Notes under the pieces: model-generated
What the model saw: only the letters and a program-made list of their open reading frames with translations
Databases searched by the model: none
Told to the model about the DNA's origin: nothing
Program-made: the position numbers and the translations under genes
In this document: positions 33,795-42,587 of the stretch, piece by piece
Layout of the letters: the number at the start of each line of letters is the position of its first letter
Position numbering within the stretch: the stretch's first letter is position 1
From: Helcococcus massiliensis
Lineage (GTDB): Bacteria > Bacillota > Clostridia > Tissierellales > Peptoniphilaceae
Direction of reading: 5' to 3'
NCBI RefSeq assembly: GCF_900258485.1
Contig: NZ_OGVE01000001.1
Span: 186,001-250,000, forward strand
DNA: 64,000 bases

Positions 33795-34279
33795 TACATA
33801 CCTTCAATAAGTTTAACTTTTATAAACTTGTATTCTAAATTAACTTCTAAAATAAACTCATCAACAGCTGGTATTAGCATTTTGCTTCCATCATTTGCTC
33901 TAACTAAGTATACATCATTAGCTAGGTACTCATATATATCTTCTAAGACACCTATTTTTTCGTCTGAAGAATAAATATCTAGACCGATAAGATCTTTAAT
34001 GTAATATTCATCTTCTTCCAAGTCAGCCAAATCATCTTCTTCTATATAGATATCCATGCCTTTAAATTTAAGAACATCATTTATATTGTTATAATCTTTG
34101 AATTTAACTATTGAGTAGCCCTTATGAGATCTTACATTTTCTACTTCAAATTTTTCATCAGATTTTCCGATGTAATAGGTAACTCCTCTATCAAAAGTTT
34201 CTTTAGAAAGTGTATCAATCTTAAGTTCACCTTTTATAGCATGGGTATTTATAATTTTACCAACCTTAATTTTGTTCAT
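33794..34279 (-). CDS. rimM: 16S rRNA processing/ribosome maturation factor RimM
   Basis: Assists assembly of the 30S head around S19. The 161-residue protein has the N-terminal RimM barrel (KVGKIINTHAIKGELKID) and the C-terminal PRC-barrel with EDEYYIKDLIGLDIYS near 92 and the typical LIPAVDEFILEVNLE near 138. I start at ATG 34279, inside the khpA end (14-base overlap); an in-frame TTG four codons earlier is less likely. No strong ribosome-binding site, so coupling to khpA is probable. Confidence 0.95.
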   Translation of the reverse strand: MNKIKVGKIINTHAIKGELKIDTLSKETFDRGVTYYIGKSDEKFEVENVRSHKGYSIVKFKDYNNINDVLKFKGMDIYIEEDDLADLEEDEYYIKDLIGLDIYSSDEKIGVLEDIYEYLANDVYLVRANDGSKMLIPAVDEFILEVNLEYKFIKVKLIEGM

Positions 34280-34511
34280 CTTTAGATTCAATAACTAAGT
34301 TTACTTTCTTTTCTTCTTTGATTGCAGCTGCTTTTAATATGGATCTGATTGAATTTGCTATTTTACCTTTTTTACCGATAATTTTACCCATATCATCAGG
34401 ATGTACAAGTAATTTTAAATCAACTACTCCACCCTCGTTTTCCATCAAAACTTCAAGGTCTTGTGGATGATCCACTAAAGCTTTAGCAATATATTCAACG
34501 ATTTGATTCAT
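34266..34511 (-). CDS. khpA: KH-domain RNA-binding protein KhpA (YlqC)
   Basis: 81-residue KH protein that partners with KhpB/EloR and influences cell division and ribosome biology in Firmicutes. The GxxG loop appears as IIGKKGKIANSIRSIL near 48. It lies four bases after rpsP and overlaps rimM, as in the usual rpsP-khpA-rimM order. Confidence 0.95.
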   Translation of the reverse strand: MNQIVEYIAKALVDHPQDLEVLMENEGGVVDLKLLVHPDDMGKIIGKKGKIANSIRSILKAAAIKEEKKVNLVIESKDEQN

Positions 34512-34515
34512 TATA

Positions 34516-34974
34516 TTATTCCGCGTCTTCTGTAACTTCTTCTTCAGCTTCTACTACTTCTTCAGTTTCTTCTGCTTGTTCAGCTTCTGCTGCTGCCTTT
34601 GCTTCAGCTTCTGCTTTTGCAGCTTCTTCCTTAGCTTTTGCTTCTGCTTCTTCTCTAGCTTTTCTTCTTTCTTCAGCTTCTTTAGCTTTCTTTTCAGCTT
34701 CAGCTTGTTTCTTAGCTTCAACTTGTTTTGCTAAGTCTTCAAAGTCTGTCTTTAATAATCTAGCAACTGTTGTTGATGGTTGTGCACCAACTGATAACCA
34801 GTAGTCTACTCTTTCAGAATCAATCTTAAAAACTTTTGGTTCTGAAATTGGGTTGTAGTATCCGATTTCTTCTATAAATTTACCATCTCTTGGTGATCTT
34901 TCGTCTGCTACTACTATTCTGTAAAATGGTCTCTTTTTAGCACCAATTCTTTTCATTCTAATTTTAACTGCCAT
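34516..34974 (-). CDS. rpsP: 30S ribosomal protein S16 with long charged C-terminal tail
   Basis: S16 stabilises the 30S body. Residues 1-80 are a normal S16 ([43 protein letters not shown]). Bacterial S16 commonly ends near 80-90, but this product has 152 residues. The extra region of about 70 begins near [18 protein letters not shown], is almost entirely Ala, Glu and Lys, would form one long helix, and ends in an acidic EEEVTEDAE. It belongs to the ylxM-ffh operon. Confidence 0.97.
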   Translation of the reverse strand: MAVKIRMKRIGAKKRPFYRIVVADERSPRDGKFIEEIGYYNPISEPKVFKIDSERVDYWLSVGAQPSTTVARLLKTDFEDLAKQVEAKKQAEAEKKAKEAEERRKAREEAEAKAKEEAAKAEAEAKAAAEAEQAEETEEVVEAEEEVTEDAE

Positions 34975-34985
34975 ATTTTTCTCCT

Positions 34986-36323
34986 TTAAAATCCTGGGAA
35001 TTTAAACATTCCTCTTTTTTTCTTCATATTTTTGTTTAAGCCACCCATTTTTTTCATCATCTTTTTCGTTTCATTAAATTGTTTCAACAATTTATTTACT
35101 TCACCTACTCCAGTACCAGATCCATTTGCAATTCTCTTTTTTCTAGAATTGTTTATAATGCCTGGTTTGGCTCTTTCTTCCATGGTCATGGATTTAATAA
35201 TAGCTTCAATTCGATCAAATGTCTTAGGGTCGAAATTTAATCCGCCTAGCATCTTATTATTAACTCCAGGAATCATTTTTAATAAATCTTCCAAGGGTCC
35301 CATGTTTTTCATTTGTTCTAATTGTAATAAAAAATCATTGAAATCAAAGGTTTGCTTTCTTAATTTTTCTTCTAAATTTTTCGCTTGTTCAGCATCAAAA
35401 GCTTGCTCTGCTTTTTCGATTAATGATAAGACATCGCCCATACCTAGTATCCTTGATACCAATCTATCTGGATGGAACTCTTCAAGGTCGGTCATCTTTT
35501 CACCAACACCTATAAATTTAATAGGCTTGTCAGTAACTGCTTTAATAGATAAGGCAGCACCACCACGGGTATCACCATCTAGCTTAGTCATTAAAATACC
35601 AGTGATATCTAATTTTTCATTAAAAGTTTCTGCAACATTAACAGCATCTTGACCAGTCATAGCATCGACTACTAATAATACTTCATCTATAGGTAAAGCT
35701 TTTTTAATAGAGTTTAATTCTTCCATTAATTCTTCATCTATGTGAAGTCTACCAGCGGTGTCTATGATAAGGACATCATTGAAATTCCTTTCTGCTTCCT
35801 TATAGGCTTTTTTAGCAATTTCAACAGGATCAACCTTGCCCAATGAAAATACAGGTACATCTACTTGTTCACCAACTACCTTTAATTGGTCTATAGCTGC
35901 TGGCCTGTAAATATCCGCTGCTGCAAGCAAAGGTTTTTTACCTTTTTTCTTTAGATGTAGGGCTAATTTACCAGTTTGTGTTGTTTTACCAGCACCTTGA
36001 AGACCTACCATCATGATAACTGTTGGTGGCTTAGATGATGTCTTTAAGGATTGGTTATCATCACTCATCAGGTTAATAAGCTCTTCATTTACAATTTTTA
36101 CAACCATTTGTCCAGGAGTAAGGCTGCTCATGACCTCTTGGCCAAGGGCTCTTTCCTTTACCTTTTTAACAAAGCTTTTTACAACCTTAAAGTTAACATC
36201 AGCTTCTAGCAAGGCTAGTCTGATTTCTCTCATGGCTTGGTCAATATCTTTTTCAGATAATTTCCCTTTACCTCTAAGGTTTGACATTAGGCTTTGTAAT
36301 CTGTCCGATAAATTCTCAAACAT
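34986..36323 (-). CDS. ffh: Signal recognition particle protein Ffh
   Basis: Binds signal sequences and 4.5S RNA and delivers ribosomes to the FtsY receptor. The 445-residue protein has the N domain, the G domain with [15 protein letters not shown] near 108, [11 protein letters not shown] near 187 and [12 protein letters not shown] near 246, then a Met-rich M domain (about 300-445) ending in [19 protein letters not shown]. The gap to ylxM is ten bases. No 4.5S RNA gene is visible. Confidence 0.98.
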   Translation of the reverse strand: MFENLSDRLQSLMSNLRGKGKLSEKDIDQAMREIRLALLEADVNFKVVKSFVKKVKERALGQEVMSSLTPGQMVVKIVNEELINLMSDDNQSLKTSSKPPTVIMMVGLQGAGKTTQTGKLALHLKKKGKKPLLAAADIYRPAAIDQLKVVGEQVDVPVFSLGKVDPVEIAKKAYKEAERNFNDVLIIDTAGRLHIDEELMEELNSIKKALPIDEVLLVVDAMTGQDAVNVAETFNEKLDITGILMTKLDGDTRGGAALSIKAVTDKPIKFIGVGEKMTDLEEFHPDRLVSRILGMGDVLSLIEKAEQAFDAEQAKNLEEKLRKQTFDFNDFLLQLEQMKNMGPLEDLLKMIPGVNNKMLGGLNFDPKTFDRIEAIIKSMTMEERAKPGIINNSRKKRIANGSGTGVGEVNKLLKQFNETKKMMKKMGGLNKNMKKKRGMFKFPGF

Positions 36324-36333
36324 AATGCACTCC

Positions 36334-36672
36334 TTATTTTAATTCTTGCTTGATTTGGAATATCAATTCCATATAGTCGCTATATTGGTCACTTCCCAAA
36401 TCATTTATTAATTTTTCTTCTAACTTATATATATAGTCTTGAAGGCTATTTAGCTTAGCTACTAGGGCTAATTTGTTTTCGTAATCCAATAAAATCTTTT
36501 CAGATCTTTTAATTGTTTCAGAAACACTTTGCTTGCTAACACCTTGAAGGTCTGCAATTTCAGTCAAAGACAAGTCTTCGTTATAATATAAGTCGATTGC
36601 TTCTGCTTGTTTATCCGTCAGTAATTTTCCATAGTAACTATATAAGATACTAATAATTACATTTTTTTCCAT
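36334..36672 (-). CDS. YlxM family SRP-associated DNA/RNA-binding protein
   Basis: 112-residue sigma-factor-like helix-turn-helix protein that accompanies ffh in Firmicutes. The fold shows YYGKLLTDKQAEAIDLYYNE, then LSLTEIADLQGVSKQSVSETIKRSEKIL. In Streptococcus, YlxM influences SRP assembly. I start at ATG 36672 behind GGAGAAG; an upstream in-frame TTG lies in the ribosome-binding region. A strong promoter and a possible leader hairpin precede it. Confidence 0.92.
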   Translation of the reverse strand: MEKNVIISILYSYYGKLLTDKQAEAIDLYYNEDLSLTEIADLQGVSKQSVSETIKRSEKILLDYENKLALVAKLNSLQDYIYKLEEKLINDLGSDQYSDYMELIFQIKQELK

Positions 36673-36684
36673 TTCTTCTCCTGT

Positions 36685-36709
36685 CAAGGTTTTTCATTGA
36701 CAAGTTATA
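36685..36709 (-). promoter_or_regulatory. Leader inverted repeat covering the ylxM ribosome-binding site
   Basis: CTTGTCAA and TTGACAGG (minus strand) are inverted with one mismatch across a nine-base loop, just after the promoter. The 3' arm runs into the GGAG Shine-Dalgarno, so folding could limit ylxM translation. Equally it may be an operator or chance. Confidence 0.35.
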
Positions 36710-36737
36710 TAATAGCAAATTCACAGTTTTGAGTCAA
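36709..36737 (-). promoter_or_regulatory. Promoter of the ylxM-ffh-rpsP-trmD-rplS operon
   Basis: Minus strand: TTGACT (36732-36737), 17-base spacer, TATTAT (36709-36714), about 40 bases before the ylxM ATG. Confidence 0.85.
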
Positions 36738-36750
36738 ATTTAAATTTAAT

Positions 36751-37941
36751 CTATTTTCTTTTTTCAAATTCTAAATAGTGAGGACTTCTATGGGATAAAA
36801 CTTCAGCCCCATCTTTAGTTACTAACACCATATCTTCTATGTTAAATCCACCAAATCCACTGATGTATAAGGGAACTTCAACACATAAAATCATATTTTC
36901 TTTTATAGTGTCATGGTTATCCTTATTTATAACTGGATATTCTGCAGTTTGTGGTCCCAAGCTTATACTGTGACCTAAGTGTCCTCTAGTATAATTTGGT
37001 ATGGACTCTCTTACTTGGTTAAAGCCAAGATTAAATAAATCACTAAATTTCATACCTACTTTAATGCTTTTTATCATATTTTGTTGGGCTTGATATAAGA
37101 TATCTTTGATTTCCACCAATAATGGGTCTGCATCAGACATTAACCATGATCTCGAAAAGTCAGTAGTGTAAAAGTCAAAATCAGCATTTACTCCACCATC
37201 AAATCTGATAGAATCTTTATTTTCTAATATTCTATCTGTAGGTCTACTTAGTCTTGAACTATTTTCTCCAAAACCAATCATGGTCCATCCACTAGGTAAA
37301 AATCTTCCATCTTCAAATATGCTTGATTTATAAACATCTAGTAGGTCTTTTTCTTTTACACCTGATTTTACATGCTTACTCATTTCTAACAAGGCCTTAT
37401 CTTGTACTTCAACCATATTTCTAAACCTTTTTATTTCTTCATCTGTTTTTACTGACCTTGCCTTAATAAATAGATTACTAATATTTATCAAGTTAGCATG
37501 AGGAAATCTTTTCTTAATTTCTTCTAAGTAAGTTGCTGTTATAAAATCAAGTTCTATTCCTAAATTATATTTTCCCTTTTCCTCATATTCACTTAAGTGC
37601 TCTTGGATAATATCTAAACTAGATTTAAAATCATAAGATGGATCTAGTTTATTTTCTATTTCTTCTTTATTTTTAAGACCAACCCATGTTGTGTAAGAAT
37701 CTAAGACTATCTCATCATTAAGATTTTCAAATGTAGCATTTTCATAATCCATTGTAGTCAAAATCATTTTATCGCTATGGTCTTTTATAATAAGGCCTGC
37801 AAAATTTGGATTTCTAGAAACGGTTAGTTGGTTTGGTGTTAATCCGCTTAAATAGTATATATTTTCAGGCGAATTAACTAAGGCTACATCAATATTATTT
37901 TCTTTTAATAATTTTCTTATTTTTACCACTTGTTGTCTCAT
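36751..37941 (-). CDS. M24-family metallopeptidase (Xaa-Pro peptidase-like)
   Basis: Cytosolic 396-residue peptidase with a creatinase-type N-terminal domain (about 1-165) and a pita-bread C-terminal domain. Likely metal ligands are the two Asp in RFDGGVNADFDFYTTDFSR near 245, His in GHLGHSIS near 320, Glu in ILCVEVPLYI near 353 and Glu in GFNIEDMVL near 367. The family removes N-terminal residues next to proline or cuts imidopeptides. Its ATG overlaps the AbgT transporter stop (ATGA), implying joint use: transporter imports a peptide-like substrate, peptidase splits it. Confidence 0.9.
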   Translation of the reverse strand: MRQQVVKIRKLLKENNIDVALVNSPENIYYLSGLTPNQLTVSRNPNFAGLIIKDHSDKMILTTMDYENATFENLNDEIVLDSYTTWVGLKNKEEIENKLDPSYDFKSSLDIIQEHLSEYEEKGKYNLGIELDFITATYLEEIKKRFPHANLINISNLFIKARSVKTDEEIKRFRNMVEVQDKALLEMSKHVKSGVKEKDLLDVYKSSIFEDGRFLPSGWTMIGFGENSSRLSRPTDRILENKDSIRFDGGVNADFDFYTTDFSRSWLMSDADPLLVEIKDILYQAQQNMIKSIKVGMKFSDLFNLGFNQVRESIPNYTRGHLGHSISLGPQTAEYPVINKDNHDTIKENMILCVEVPLYISGFGGFNIEDMVLVTKDGAEVLSHRSPHYLEFEKRK

Positions 37942-39515
37942 AAAATTCCTCCTATTATCTTGGTTATGCTAGCTACATATTCTATTTGTGCTCCTGGTCC
38001 TAGTGGTAAATTAAAGATATACCACACTATTAATAATACAGTCCAAGATGCTAAAAATGCTAAAGAGTAAGGAAGCATAATAGATATAACTGAGCCTAAC
38101 TTAACTTTCTTATCATATTTCTGCATAAAGGCAACTACCAGCACGAAGAAAGGCATCAATGGTGCAATAATATTTGTAGATGAATCACCTATCCTGTAGG
38201 CTAATTGAGTCATTTCTGGTGAAATACCAAGATTCATAAACATCGGTACAAATATAGGTGCCATCATAGCCCATTTTGCTGAGTCAACTGCTATAAATAT
38301 ATTAATTAAGGCAGTTAAAAGTATATAAGATATAAGTAATGGTAGTCCCACTAAACCAATATTTCTTAATAATTCAGACCCTTTAACTGACATAATTGTG
38401 CCTAGGTTTGATGCAGCAAATAAGTAAGTAAATTGAGCTGCAAAAAATATCAATACCATAAAGCTAGATAGACCTGCTATTGATTTATTCATAAGTTCTA
38501 TCACATCATTATCATTCTTTATTTTACCTGCACCTATACCATAAGCTACACCTGGTATTAAAAATAGTAAGGACATAAATACTATTATAGAATTCATAAA
38601 GGTGGATTGTGAGAAGCTTTCACCTGCTTGAGGTCCAAATAAAGAATTTGCTGGAATAATACTTATTAAAATTAACGCTAAATAAATTAGACTAGCGATA
38701 CCAGCAAATTTCAAGCCTCTTTTATCTTCCTTGCTGATATTTTTTATATCATTTTCATCTTTATCAAAGTTCTTATATTCACCTAGTCTAGGCTCTATAA
38801 TTTTATCTGTAATATACCAACCTACTATAACAATTAAAAATGTACTTGCTATCATAAAATACCAGTTTGATGTTGCTTGTACTAGATAGTTTGGATTTAA
38901 TTGTTGGGCAGCTTGAGTTGACATGCCTGCAAACATTGGATCGTTACTTCCTATTAGAAGATTGGCTGACCAACCTCCTGACACACCAGCAAAGGCTGCA
39001 GCTAGACCTGCTATTGGATGTCTACCAAAACCCATAAATAATATAGCTCCTAATGGTACAAGTACTACATATCCTGTTGATGAAGCTACATTAGACATTA
39101 CTCCTAAAAATACAATAATTGGTGTGATCCATTTTTTCGAAGTATTCATTGCGATTTTTTTAATTAAAGTTTCTAATAGGCCAGTACCTTCTGCAACCCC
39201 TACACCTAAAATAATTACAAATACAGTTCTTAAAGCAAAAAAGTTTGTAAAGTTAGTAAGTATACTGGACATAAACTCTCTTAAACTATCCTTTGATAGT
39301 AAGTTTACAGCAATTACTGTTGTTTCAGTAATTTCATTTGTTTTTGAATCAATAGACTTGTAGGTGGCTGATACACCATATTTTGCTAATACAAAAGATA
39401 TAATCATCACCCCTATTGATAAATATATAAATAAAGTAGCTGGATTAGGTAATTTATTTCCTATCCTTTCAACAAAGCCTAAAAATCCTTTGTTTTTATC
39501 ATTATTATTTTTCAT
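37938..39515 (-). CDS. AbgT-family transporter (p-aminobenzoyl-glutamate type)
   Basis: Polytopic membrane protein of 525 residues. Family features include KLPNPATLFIYLSIGVM near the N terminus, ILGVGVAEGTGLLETLI near 120, VASSTGYVVLVPLGAILF near 155, GGWSANLLIGSNDPMFAGMSTQAA near 190, and a C-terminal SSTNIIAPLMPFFVLVVAF. AbgT members import aminobenzoyl-glutamate or export sulfonamides. The peptidase-coupled context favours import of an amide or dipeptide, but this is inference. I start at MKNNNDKN (GAGGGAATT upstream). Confidence 0.9.
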   Translation of the reverse strand: MKNNNDKNKGFLGFVERIGNKLPNPATLFIYLSIGVMIISFVLAKYGVSATYKSIDSKTNEITETTVIAVNLLSKDSLREFMSSILTNFTNFFALRTVFVIILGVGVAEGTGLLETLIKKIAMNTSKKWITPIIVFLGVMSNVASSTGYVVLVPLGAILFMGFGRHPIAGLAAAFAGVSGGWSANLLIGSNDPMFAGMSTQAAQQLNPNYLVQATSNWYFMIASTFLIVIVGWYITDKIIEPRLGEYKNFDKDENDIKNISKEDKRGLKFAGIASLIYLALILISIIPANSLFGPQAGESFSQSTFMNSIIVFMSLLFLIPGVAYGIGAGKIKNDNDVIELMNKSIAGLSSFMVLIFFAAQFTYLFAASNLGTIMSVKGSELLRNIGLVGLPLLISYILLTALINIFIAVDSAKWAMMAPIFVPMFMNLGISPEMTQLAYRIGDSSTNIIAPLMPFFVLVVAFMQKYDKKVKLGSVISIMLPYSLAFLASWTVLLIVWYIFNLPLGPGAQIEYVASITKIIGGIL

Positions 39516-39576
39516 AATTCCCTCATTTCTATATATGCTTAATAATATTTGTATACCCAGATAGTTAAATAATAAC

Positions 39577-39609
39577 AATAAAATGACCTGAGATTCAGGT
39601 CATTTTATT
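39577..39609 (-). terminator. Terminator after the ABC-F gene
   Basis: Perfect 15-bp inverted repeat (AATAAAATGACCTGA and its complement, arms 39577-39591 and 39595-39609) with a 3-base loop. It begins at the ABC-F stop codon; the T-rich 3' arm TTTTATTGTTATTATT acts as the U tract. Confidence 0.8.
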
Positions 39610-41200
39610 ATTGTGTAATATATTTCTCAATGTATTGGTCATAAGTGATGCTTTCATCTCTATATGAACCATCATCAAATATTTCTATTATTCTATTAGC
39701 TAAGGAATTTACAAATTGGTGGTCTTGGGATGTAAATAGCATATTACCTTTGTAAGCAATTAAACCATTATTAACAGCCTCTATAGACTCTAAGTCTAAG
39801 TGGTTGGTAGGTTGGTCTAAGATAATGAAGTTTAATGGTTCAACCATCATTTTAGAAAACATCATTCTTACCTTTTCTCCACCAGATAAAACTGAAGAAT
39901 TTTTATATACTTCATCTCCAGAGAATAACATTTTACCTAAAAATCCTCTTATAAAAGATTCGGATTTTTCTTTAGAATATTGTCTCAACCAGTCTATTAG
40001 GTTAAGGTCAACTCCTTCAAAATATTCTGAGTTATCTTTTGGGAAATATTGGTAAGTAATAGTTTGACCCCATGTGAATGATTCATCATTTATATTATTT
40101 TCATCAGTAATATAATCAAATAATTTTGATATAGCAATCTCATTACCTATGAAGGCAATCTTGTCACCTTTATTTACTCTTAAATCTAAGTTTTTAATTA
40201 GACACTTGTCTTCATCATATAAATTAAAGTTATTGAAGTTTAAAATTTCATTTCCAGCTTCTCTAGATAAGCTAAAGCCAACAAATGGATATCTTCTTGA
40301 TGAAGGTTTGATATCATCAAGAGTAATCTTATCAAGCAATTTTTTTCTTGAGGTTGCTTGTTTAGATTTTGATTTATTTGCAGAGAATCTTTGAATAAAT
40401 TCTTTTAATTCTTTAACCTTATCTTCTTTCTTTTTATTTTCATCCTTAGCCATCTTTAAAGCTAATTGGGATGATTCATACCAAAAATCATAGTTACCTG
40501 TAAACATTTGAATTTTTCCAAAATCTATATCCACCATCATTGTACATACTTCATTTAAGAAATATCTGTCGTGAGATACAACTATAACTATTCCTTCAAA
40601 GTTGATTAAAAATTCTTGTAACCAATATATAGCTTTTAGGTCAATACCATTTGTAGGTTCGTCTAATAGTAAAATATCAGGTTTACCAAATAAGGCTTGG
40701 GCTAACAAAACTTTAATCTTATCAGATTCTGTTAAGTCACTCATCAACATATATAATTTACTATTATCAATACCTAAACCTTGTAAGATAGTAGAGGCTT
40801 CAGATTCTGCTTCATATCCACCCATTTCAGCAAATTCAATTTCTAATTCTGCTGCCTTTATACCATCCTCATCTGTAAAGTCTTCTTTGGCATAAATAGC
40901 ATCTTTTTCTTTCATGATTGAATATAGTTTTTCATCTCCAGATAAGACTGTATCTAAAACTGTGTATTCTTCGTAAGCATAGTGATCTTGGCTTAGCTTA
41001 GAAAGTCTAGCATTTTTAGTAAATGATACATTACCTTTATTAGCTTCTCTTTCGCCAGATAAAACTTTTAAGAATGTTGACTTTCCAGCACCATTGGCTC
41101 CAATTATTCCATAACAATTTCCTTCTGTAAAAATTAAATTTACATCTTCAAATAATTTTTTATCAGGAAATGATATTTCTAAATCTGTAACAGTTATCAT
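39608..41200 (-). CDS. ABC-F family ATPase (YkpA/YbiT type) with one degenerate ATP site
   Basis: Soluble two-domain ABC-F protein, 530 residues, no membrane segments; family members act on ribosomes. Domain 1 has Walker A GANGAGKSTFLK near 35 and Walker B ILLLDEPTNGID, but its signature is LTESDKIKVLLAQAL rather than LSGGQ. The linker carries the family tag FSANKSKSKQATSRKK. Domain 2 has an altered P-loop (FIGNEIAISKLF, no GKT/S), normal signature LSGGEKVRMM, Gln for the catalytic Glu (ILDQPTNHLDLES), and Gln for the switch His (TSQDHQF). So the site formed by domain-2 Walker elements and domain-1 signature looks inactive. Confidence 0.92.
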   Translation of the reverse strand: MITVTDLEISFPDKKLFEDVNLIFTEGNCYGIIGANGAGKSTFLKVLSGEREANKGNVSFTKNARLSKLSQDHYAYEEYTVLDTVLSGDEKLYSIMKEKDAIYAKEDFTDEDGIKAAELEIEFAEMGGYEAESEASTILQGLGIDNSKLYMLMSDLTESDKIKVLLAQALFGKPDILLLDEPTNGIDLKAIYWLQEFLINFEGIVIVVSHDRYFLNEVCTMMVDIDFGKIQMFTGNYDFWYESSQLALKMAKDENKKKEDKVKELKEFIQRFSANKSKSKQATSRKKLLDKITLDDIKPSSRRYPFVGFSLSREAGNEILNFNNFNLYDEDKCLIKNLDLRVNKGDKIAFIGNEIAISKLFDYITDENNINDESFTWGQTITYQYFPKDNSEYFEGVDLNLIDWLRQYSKEKSESFIRGFLGKMLFSGDEVYKNSSVLSGGEKVRMMFSKMMVEPLNFIILDQPTNHLDLESIEAVNNGLIAYKGNMLFTSQDHQFVNSLANRIIEIFDDGSYRDESITYDQYIEKYITQ

Positions 41201-41215
41201 ATTAACTCCTATTTA

Positions 41216-42511
41216 TTAACCGAATAAGGCATCCACAAACTTATCGGCATCGAATTTTTCTAAATTATCTTTTTGTTCACCTATTCCAATAAATTTAACT
41301 GGAACCTTGTGTTCGATTTGTAATGGGAATACTACCCCACCCTTTGCAGTACCATCTAATTTTGTTAAGATGATACCTGTAATATTAGTTACCTTACTAA
41401 ATTCTTTAGCTTGGTGGACAGCATTTTGTCCTGTAGTAGCATCTAGTACTAGTAAAGCTTCTTTATTTGCATCTGGATATTCTCTGTCGATTATCCTATT
41501 AATTTTTTCTAGTTCAGCCATTAAGTTCTTTTTGTTGTGAAGTCTTCCTGCTGTATCGATCAATAATACTTTAGTATTTTTTGCTTTTTGAGCATGGATA
41601 GCATCATAAACTATAGATGCTGGATCGGAACCTTCAGCTCCCTTTATTATCTCTGTGTCTGTCCTATCTGCCCATTCTGATAATTGCTCAATAGCCGCAG
41701 CCCTAAAAGTATCAGCAGCAGCCATCATAACACTATGGCCTTCTTTTTTAATATTGTGAGCTAATTTACCTATAGTTGTTGTTTTACCAACTCCATTTAC
41801 ACCTATTACTAATACAACAGTTGGCTTATCTTTTTCAATAATTAAATCATTATCTTTATTTTGTACACTTAACTTATCTTTTAATAAGTCTTTCAATTCT
41901 TCTTTTATATATTTAGGATCTCTAATGTGTTTTTCTTCAATTATATCTCTTAATTGGTCAATGGTTGATATTGTAGTTTCAACACCTATATCAGCTGAAA
42001 TAAGTAACTCTTCTAACTCTTCATATAGGTCATCATCAATCTTGGCCTTACCATTAATTAAATTATCAAAAGCAGAGTTAAAAGCATCTCTTGACTTGCT
42101 TAGACCTTTTTTTAACCTATCCATAAAAGAAAGTTTTTCTTTTTTTACTTCTTTTTCTTCTTTTATTTCATTAATTTCTTCTTTGACTTCTTCAATCTCG
42201 TCTTTAACTTCTTTTTTTATTTCTTTATTTACGTCAGTTATTTCTTCTTTGACTTCATTGAATTTTTCTTTTGCTTGGTCCATCTTTTCATTAAAGATTT
42301 CTTTATCTTCTTTCAAGGACTCTTTGCTTTCATTTACTTCATCTTTTGCTTTGTCTAAAAGTTCTTTTCCGTCTTCAACAACTTCATCTTTTATAGCTTT
42401 ACTTTCTTCTATAACTTCTTCTTTAATATCATTAAATTCACTTTTTTTAGATTCTATTTTTTCTTCAACTTTTTTTTCTTTATCTTTTTTTCTAAACCAA
42501 TTTTTAAACAT
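41216..42511 (-). CDS. ftsY: Signal recognition particle receptor FtsY
   Basis: Membrane-associated SRP receptor GTPase, 431 residues. Residues 1-125 are a Glu/Lys-rich acidic region (low complexity, likely helical) typical of FtsY A domains. The NG domain follows, with GVNGVGKTTTIGKLA near 235, DTAGRLHNKKNLMAEL near 317, TKLDGTAKGG near 385 and the terminal FDADKFVDALFG. The usual smc-ftsY-ylxM-ffh cluster is interrupted here: three accessory genes follow ftsY. Confidence 0.97.
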   Translation of the reverse strand: MFKNWFRKKDKEKKVEEKIESKKSEFNDIKEEVIEESKAIKDEVVEDGKELLDKAKDEVNESKESLKEDKEIFNEKMDQAKEKFNEVKEEITDVNKEIKKEVKDEIEEVKEEINEIKEEKEVKKEKLSFMDRLKKGLSKSRDAFNSAFDNLINGKAKIDDDLYEELEELLISADIGVETTISTIDQLRDIIEEKHIRDPKYIKEELKDLLKDKLSVQNKDNDLIIEKDKPTVVLVIGVNGVGKTTTIGKLAHNIKKEGHSVMMAAADTFRAAAIEQLSEWADRTDTEIIKGAEGSDPASIVYDAIHAQKAKNTKVLLIDTAGRLHNKKNLMAELEKINRIIDREYPDANKEALLVLDATTGQNAVHQAKEFSKVTNITGIILTKLDGTAKGGVVFPLQIEHKVPVKFIGIGEQKDNLEKFDADKFVDALFG

Positions 42512-42541
42512 TTTCTCTCCTTATAAGTAATTTAAATAATT

Positions 42542-42574
42542 ATATCACAAGTCAGTGTACATGACTTGTGATAT
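42542..42574. repeat. Perfect 13-bp inverted repeat between smc and ftsY
   Basis: ATATCACAAGTCA (42542-42554) and its complement (42562-42574) flank GTGTACA. It follows the smc stop by 14 bases. There is no T run on either side, so it is not a standard intrinsic terminator; it may be a Rho-type or processing hairpin or an operator. Confidence 0.65.
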
Positions 42575-42587
42575 TGAATTGAAAGCA

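Noticed and set aside
35032-35652. Plus-strand open frame of 206 codons
   Set aside because: Exactly antisense to the conserved ffh gene with no independent support.
41925-42530. Plus-strand open frame of 201 codons, very Ser/Phe/Leu rich
   Set aside because: It mirrors the Glu/Lys-rich N terminus of ftsY; antisense of GAA/AAA repeats gives TTC/TTT and TCT codons. No ribosome-binding site or family match.
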